From Candidatus Methanoperedens sp. (GTDB lineage: Archaea > Halobacteriota > Methanosarcinia > Methanosarcinales > Methanoperedenaceae): 64,000 bases of DNA. Below the pieces are notes generated by a model, which had not been told where the DNA came from, did not search any database, and worked only from the letters and a program-made list of their open reading frames with translations. This document shows positions 59,898 through 64,000 of this stretch, in pieces (position 1 is the stretch's first letter; each line of letters opens with the position of its first letter). The translations under genes and the position numbers were made by a program. The stretch lies in contig VEPM01000021.1 in the NCBI GenBank assembly GCA_012026795.1, positions 1-64,000 on the forward strand. The letters are read 5' to 3'.

Positions 59898-60473
59898 TTA
59901 TTTTGTAGGAGCATAGCGAAGCATGACGACTCCATTACTGAAGGTCTTAGCTTCAAGAAGCTTCAGGTCATGTTTTTGTTCGATATCCTTAAACAATGGT
60001 TTTCCACTACCCAGGACAACAGGATGAAGTAATAAATGATACTCGTCAATTAAACCAAGATTTGTGAGTTGTTGCACAATACTGGCACTTCCAATGACCA
60101 GGATATTCTTACCCTTCCCCTGCTTCATCTTTTCTATTTCTTCAGGATTGATCTCTTTAAGAATTTTTGAATTTTTCCATTCAACGCCTTCCATGGAATG
60201 AGAAAAAACAATTTTGGTTATATTGTTAATCTTGTGCGCCATTTCGATATTGCCCTGTGAAGTTGCTGGATTTGAGGCAGCCGTGGGCCAATAGCCCTCA
60301 AAAATTTTGTACGTTGTTCTTCCAAGAAGCAGGGTGTCAGCATTGTCATAGAGGTTGCTTTCTTATTTTCCCATTTCATCGTTGAAACTACCCAGGACCC
60401 ACTTCATTTTATCTTCCGGATCGGACATGAGGCCGTCTAACGTGTAGAATTCAGATACAATTATTTGTCTCAT
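59898..60473 (-). pseudogene. RibD/DHFR-like reductase interrupted by an in-frame stop
   Basis: A full-length frame (190 codons with the interruption counted) starts at ATG 60473 (MRQIIVSEFYTLDGLMSDPE) and continues to ...GNIEMAHKINNITKIVFSH and ILVIGSASIVQQL, typical of RibD_C/DHFR-like proteins of the YyaP type. Codon 37 is TAA (60363-60365) in GK-stop-ESN. The rest of the frame is open. It is therefore a nonsense pseudogene or a sequencing error. The downstream part alone starts at 60242. Confidence 0.8.
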
Positions 60474-60970
60474 AATGGTTTCCTTCCCTTATTTCGATAG
60501 CGAAAGTTGCCTTAGATTCGAGATGCCCGACGTCTGCGAACAAAGGTTTCCCACGACCGTTAATGTTTACAAATGTCGCCCCTTTTCTCTTAAATATTGT
60601 TATGGTTTTGAGATTTATAAAGATGTTGTTTTCGGTTTTGGAGAAAACATATTATTATCCCCCTTCATTACAAATCGAAATTTACTTAAAAATGTGAGTA
60701 TGAACAAACTTTTTTTCCAGTGCCCCAATTTTAGCGCCATGACCGTTATTCTTGTCGTAGATATTCAAAGGACAACGATTTTAATATGTGAAAATAATTA
60801 TAGTATAGATCATTAAATTCTGTTTCTGTTGATATAGCTGATTTTCAGGTTCGTATCCTGCAATTTCATCTCAGGAAATTCCTTCCGCAATACTCTGCTG
60901 TTTCCACCCTTGAAATAGCATCAAAAAATGCCCAATGGCTTTTATTTGTGAAAAGTGTGCTATAATCTTT
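60474..60970. other. Gap without a supported gene
   Basis: About 500 bases. A 113-codon frame on the plus strand (60475-60816) has no family features, rich Phe/Cys/Asn composition and starts inside the reductase promoter, so I do not accept it. Nothing else convincing. Confidence 0.5.
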
Positions 60971-62272
60971 TTATTTAATAGTTGCATCGTACAGTAATTC
61001 GCATTTCTTGAATTCATCCTCTATTAGTTCATCAGTTTTATAATCATATTCTAATATATATTCTAAAGCCTTGCTGCGAATTTTTTTACTTCCAAAATCT
61101 TTAATAACTTGATTATTTGATGCTTTTAAACGGTATATATTCTCTGTAGCATAATCAGGCCAGTATTTCATTTCAAAAGAACAGATGACCCATAAAAACT
61201 TTAATGAATCCTCTATTGGATTTTCGAATTTATCACTATCTTTTTTGTAGGCTTGATCGGCAATTCTTTCTAAACCATCTAAAACGATGTCGATCATATA
61301 CGGGATCTTTGCAACCCTAACTCCTATTTCTGATAAACCCAATAATGCTTCAGAGATAGTACTTTTACTCAAATCGCGATCTATGGATTGTACACCTATT
61401 TCACTCAATCTTTCTATTGTAGACTTTGTTATATCCATTTTCCAATGTTTCAATTTTGTATCCATGGCTTCAACTTCTATTTCCTTTAATGCCATTAGAA
61501 CTTTCTTAATTGGACTGTAAATATGGTCTTTACCATCTAATTCTTTCTCCGTGGTTTTCATTCCAATTTTTTCCAGTTCATCTTTGCTTTTTTGTGCTGT
61601 ATCTCTCCATCCTTTATCTATAGCCTTTAATCCTATTTCTCTCAAATTGTCGATAATTTCTATTGTTTTATCTTCAAGCATTTCATCTGCAGAACTTATA
61701 CAAAGTTCTGCAAGCTCTTTGACATTATTTGAAGCCTTTAGTTCCTGGTTAGAATAGAAAGCTTCAGAAATTTCATTATTTAGTATTGATACTCCCCCTT
61801 CATATTTCATAATACGATTGACTCTCATCAAATACGGTATTATTGCCAAAACGCAAAAAGTTGCAATTCCCAAGTCGATGCTCAAGCTGAGTTGCGCCGT
61901 ATCGAGAAGATTCAGGTGAAGCAAATCCTCATCAGTCCGTAATTGCATCATAGGTAAAATTATCCCAATAGAAAAAATAATCATTAAAATTATAGCCCAC
62001 TTATTATCTATCATCTTATCCATTGCGGTGAATTTTCTCATCATTTGAGAACCAAAAATTGTGATTGTAAATATTAAGGTGAATATTGCTGCAAGCCCTT
62101 GGGATATGGTACTTAATAAATACAACGTAGCATCAATTTGCGGCAAAGGAAGAAAATATGAAACTATCGCTACTAATAGACCCGCACCAACAGCTATTAT
62201 CCAATATATTTCGACTTTATTATCTAAATTATTCTTGATATATGAAATGATTTTTTGTTTTGTCAGATTCAT
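60971..62272 (-). CDS. DUF2254-like membrane protein with helical repeat tail
   Basis: A 433-residue protein. The first about 155 residues have four membrane helices (about 22-42, 50-72, 88-110, 128-148). The remaining 280 residues are a soluble alpha-helical region with repeated units in which EIG or EIE occurs (LREIGLKAID, LEKIGMKTTE, LSEIGVQSID, LSEIGVRVA), spaced about 28-36 residues, like an armadillo or HEAT-type array. The N-terminal part resembles DUF2254 proteins. Role unknown. TAGGGATG lies just upstream of the ATG. Confidence 0.65.
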   Translation of the reverse strand: MNLTKQKIISYIKNNLDNKVEIYWIIAVGAGLLVAIVSYFLPLPQIDATLYLLSTISQGLAAIFTLIFTITIFGSQMMRKFTAMDKMIDNKWAIILMIIFSIGIILPMMQLRTDEDLLHLNLLDTAQLSLSIDLGIATFCVLAIIPYLMRVNRIMKYEGGVSILNNEISEAFYSNQELKASNNVKELAELCISSADEMLEDKTIEIIDNLREIGLKAIDKGWRDTAQKSKDELEKIGMKTTEKELDGKDHIYSPIKKVLMALKEIEVEAMDTKLKHWKMDITKSTIERLSEIGVQSIDRDLSKSTISEALLGLSEIGVRVAKIPYMIDIVLDGLERIADQAYKKDSDKFENPIEDSLKFLWVICSFEMKYWPDYATENIYRLKASNNQVIKDFGSKKIRSKALEYILEYDYKTDELIEDEFKKCELLYDATIK

Positions 62273-63186
62273 AGCATCCCTATAACTTTCATTCTATCTT
62301 CACGCCTGAATTCTTAATTTAATAAGATAGTTCTTAATTTAAATCATCCCATTAGAGCTTGAATCTTTGCGTTCATGCTGTCACAAACCCCTGACTAAGT
62401 ACGGGGCCGGTAGCTGGCGTTTTAATTGCTATCGAGGTATTGACTGATTATTTTTCTGACAAAGTCAACTTTAGCTCATGGCACAACAATCGAAAATGCC
62501 TTCCCCTCCCGGTAATAGAGTATCTGCACCACATGGCGACCGGAGTATAAGTTTGATATGACTCCCCCATCTGGGGTTGCCCACTGGCAGGCAATATAAA
62601 AATTTTCAAGACCGGAAGGGTCTTTTTGATTTGAACATTGATAATTTCCGATGACATCAGCCACCCCGGAAGGCTCAGTTATTATTTTAATTTCACCTAC
62701 AGATCAAACACCCATTCGCCCGGCGCCTTCCCTTCATGCCAATTAACCTGCTCCTCTAACCCATTATACCAACCAAACTCCCCTTTCTGCATTCCTATAT
62801 ACTCATATTTGTTCTCTTTTATCCAGTCCCATAGATGTTTCCCAGGCATTTCCAATATCATCCAGATTCTGAATCGAAGAACCGCATATATCCCGCCCTG
62901 CCCAATATCAATATCCCTCCGGCTCAATGTCCCGGCCGACCGTCAGGAAAAATTCATAGCCGTGCGTCAGTCGGATATGTGTTCCTGCCACGAGCCCCCT
63001 TATCAAGCAACCCTTTTTGGCTTAGCCCAAGCCAGGCTGATATTGAAACTGCTATCAAGGACATGGTCAAAGGGAATTTTGAGGGGTTGGGGTATAAATA
63101 AAATCAAGGCTAAGTTAAAGAATATTCTAATAAATCTAAAGTTCAATGTAGAAAATGGTCAAAATAAAAAAATTTGGAGATACAAT
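62273..63186. other. Eroded gap with GyrI-like remnant
   Basis: About 900 bases without an intact gene. On the minus strand 62697-63020 reads as pieces of a GyrI/effector-binding-domain protein in two frames (RLTHGYEFFLTVGRDIEPEG, then GGIYAVLRF and GEWVFDL), broken by a frameshift. A second unassigned piece of 62 codons is at 62476-62664. The area looks like degraded accessory DNA. Confidence 0.4.
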
Positions 63187-63393
63187 ATGTCTGAAGCACA
63201 ATTATTACAAAAAATAGCATCCGATCTTGATTTCTTAAAAACAAAAATAATATCCATCGAAGAAACCATAGAGGATATAGATAACGATCTGCATCATGTC
63301 AAGCCAGAGTATATCCGAAAGCTTGAATCAATAAAAAAAGAAGGTACTATTTCCAGTTCAGATTTTGAAAAGAAATTTGGTGTCCGGCTTTGA
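63187..63393 (+). CDS. Small antitoxin-like protein
   Basis: A 68-residue protein with the ATG at 63187 behind TGGAGAT. It is helical (QLLQKIASDLDFLKTKIISIEETIEDI) with an acidic C-terminal part (ISSSDFEKKFGVRL), typical of the archaeal antitoxins paired with RelE toxins. The stop overlaps the start of the next frame by 4 nt (TTGA). Confidence 0.65.
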   Translation: MSEAQLLQKIASDLDFLKTKIISIEETIEDIDNDLHHVKPEYIRKLESIKKEGTISSSDFEKKFGVRL

Positions 63394-63490
63394 AATACAA
63401 TTACGAAATCAGCAGGCAGCTTGAGAGGGAATTGGATAAACTCAGGGGAAAAAATAAAAAGCAATTCGAGATTGTTGAAACTGAAAATAA
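63390..63490 (+). pseudogene. Truncated RelE-like toxin
   Basis: From TTG 63390 the sequence begins MKYNYEISRQLERELDKLRGKNKKQFEIV, which is the first quarter of a RelE-type toxin. The frame stays open to 63608, but after about residue 33 it is only antisense to the convergent radical SAM gene and contains no toxin features. So the toxin is broken at about 63490. Confidence 0.6.
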
Positions 63491-63509
63491 ACCGATTTTA
63501 CACCCACCT

Positions 63510-64000
63510 TTAATAATCCTTATATGCGTTCTTCATCTGCCCTGCAACTTTCATTCTAAGAGCTATCAAACCCGGTATTTCTTTCAATGGATATCTCCTC
63601 ATGAATGAAATACTTTTTCCCAGAGGTATTGTATCAAAATACAACGAATTGAGATTATTGAAAAATTCTTTCAAAGGGAGTTTTGTTGGAAGCTGGGTAT
63701 GAATAAAATCAAAGAGATCATAATCATCAGTAATGAGACGGTCTTTAACTTCTTCATACAGATCTGTCCCTGGTAATGGAGTAAGAACAGAGAAGCTTAG
63801 GAAAGTGAACTCCATTTTCCTGCAATATTCTTTAAATTCTTTAAAATCTTCTTCATTAAAATCCGGCCTGACAATAAATGAAGCATATATTTCTATGCCG
63901 TTTGATTGCAATATTTTAATTGCCTCTTTATTATTTTCTACAGTTGAACCTTTATTTATATATTTAAGGTCTACATCCCTGAAAAATTCAAGTCCCACAA
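63510..64000 (-). CDS. C-terminal part of a B12-type radical SAM enzyme (partial)
   Basis: The gene runs off the right edge; the GTG at 63998 is only an internal codon. The about 163 visible residues are the end of a radical SAM domain (MGLEFFRDVDLKYINKGS, NGIEIYASFIVRPDF, LTPLPGTDLYEEVKD) and a helical C-terminus (LPTKLPLKEFFNNL...). It resembles the last part of B12-binding radical SAM proteins such as HpnR-like methylases. The Cys motif and cobalamin domain would lie outside the window. Its substrate cannot be assigned. Confidence 0.75.
   Translation of the reverse strand, partial: VGLEFFRDVDLKYINKGSTVENNKEAIKILQSNGIEIYASFIVRPDFNEEDFKEFKEYCRKMEFTFLSFSVLTPLPGTDLYEEVKDRLITDDYDLFDFIHTQLPTKLPLKEFFNNLNSLYFDTIPLGKSISFMRRYPLKEIPGLIALRMKVAGQMKNAYKDY

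Noticed and set aside
60475-60816. 113-codon frame on the plus strand
   Set aside because: No domain, odd composition, no ribosome site and it begins inside the 5' region of the divergent reductase gene.
62638-63393. 251-codon frame ending in the antitoxin
   Set aside because: Only the last 68 residues (from 63187, with its own ribosome site) look like protein; the front part is antisense of the GyrI-like remnant.
1-64000. CRISPR array search
   Set aside because: No series of equal repeats with regular spacers was seen; the repeats present are inverted pairs or single direct pairs.

Overview
The window looks like a chromosome segment of a euryarchaeon from the Methanosarcinales side of the tree, most likely an anaerobic methane oxidiser of the Methanoperedens (ANME-2d) type. 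Archaeal markers are RIO2 kinase, ribosomal protein S19e, PDCD5, a Taw2-like wyosine enzyme, archaeal Elp3, archaeal triosephosphate isomerase, TATA-type promoters and frequent TTG starts. HdrDE (heterodisulfide reductase) and a probable MfnD (methanofuran synthesis) point to C1 metabolism. A Rieske/cytochrome b complex next to multiheme cytochromes is what separates Methanoperedens-like archaea from ordinary methanogens. The species call is inference.

Layout. 1-5.2 kb: tail of a surface protein, a VapBC pair, a TusA-like protein, an OB-fold protein with an RGG tail, RIO2 and a DUF460 protein. 5.3-9.8 kb: respiratory operon with two paralogous hexaheme cytochromes, a monoheme cytochrome, a small membrane protein, Rieske protein, split cytochrome b (b6/subunit IV type) and a small membrane protein. 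9.9-19.6 kb: KGG-type stress proteins, nucleotidyltransferase, SIMPL protein, small proteins, a histidine kinase/response regulator pair and DUF166. 19.5-28 kb: a coupled ACT/homoserine dehydrogenase/Taw2 operon, tiny cysteine-rich proteins, an ABC-2 exporter, an OB-fold/FKBP pair and MscS.

28-37 kb is an accessory region: RelBE, gene remnants, a GC-rich block, a three-gene cassette (GHKL ATPase, STAS-like protein, PIN nuclease), a MITE-like element, a large P-loop ATPase and an IS701-like insertion. About 190 bp direct repeats flank the last part.

37-46 kb: thiol-redox proteins, HdrD and HdrE, cysteinyl-tRNA synthetase, PDCD5, S19e and a CRM-domain protein, then a signalling operon of a roadblock protein, a RecA/KaiC-like domain fused to a Ras/Arf-like GTPase, and a second KaiC-like ATPase. 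46-57 kb: fused acyl-CoA synthetase/acetyltransferase, another KaiC protein, TpiA, Elp3 coupled to a 2-hydroxyacyl-CoA-dehydratase-like pair, a flippase-like membrane protein, MfnD-like ATP-grasp and QueH-like protein. 57-64 kb: truncated BtrH-like gene, SDR plus FAD oxidase, a nonsense-interrupted reductase, a DUF2254-like membrane protein, an eroded stretch, a toxin-antitoxin pair with a truncated toxin, and the end of a radical SAM gene.

Working together: HdrDE and the Rieske/cytochrome b operon are two membrane redox modules that would meet at the quinone pool, with the multiheme cytochromes carrying electrons outward. The GTPase/roadblock/KaiC operon and the GHKL/STAS/PIN cassette are the best candidates for undescribed systems. 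No tRNA, rRNA or CRISPR array was seen.
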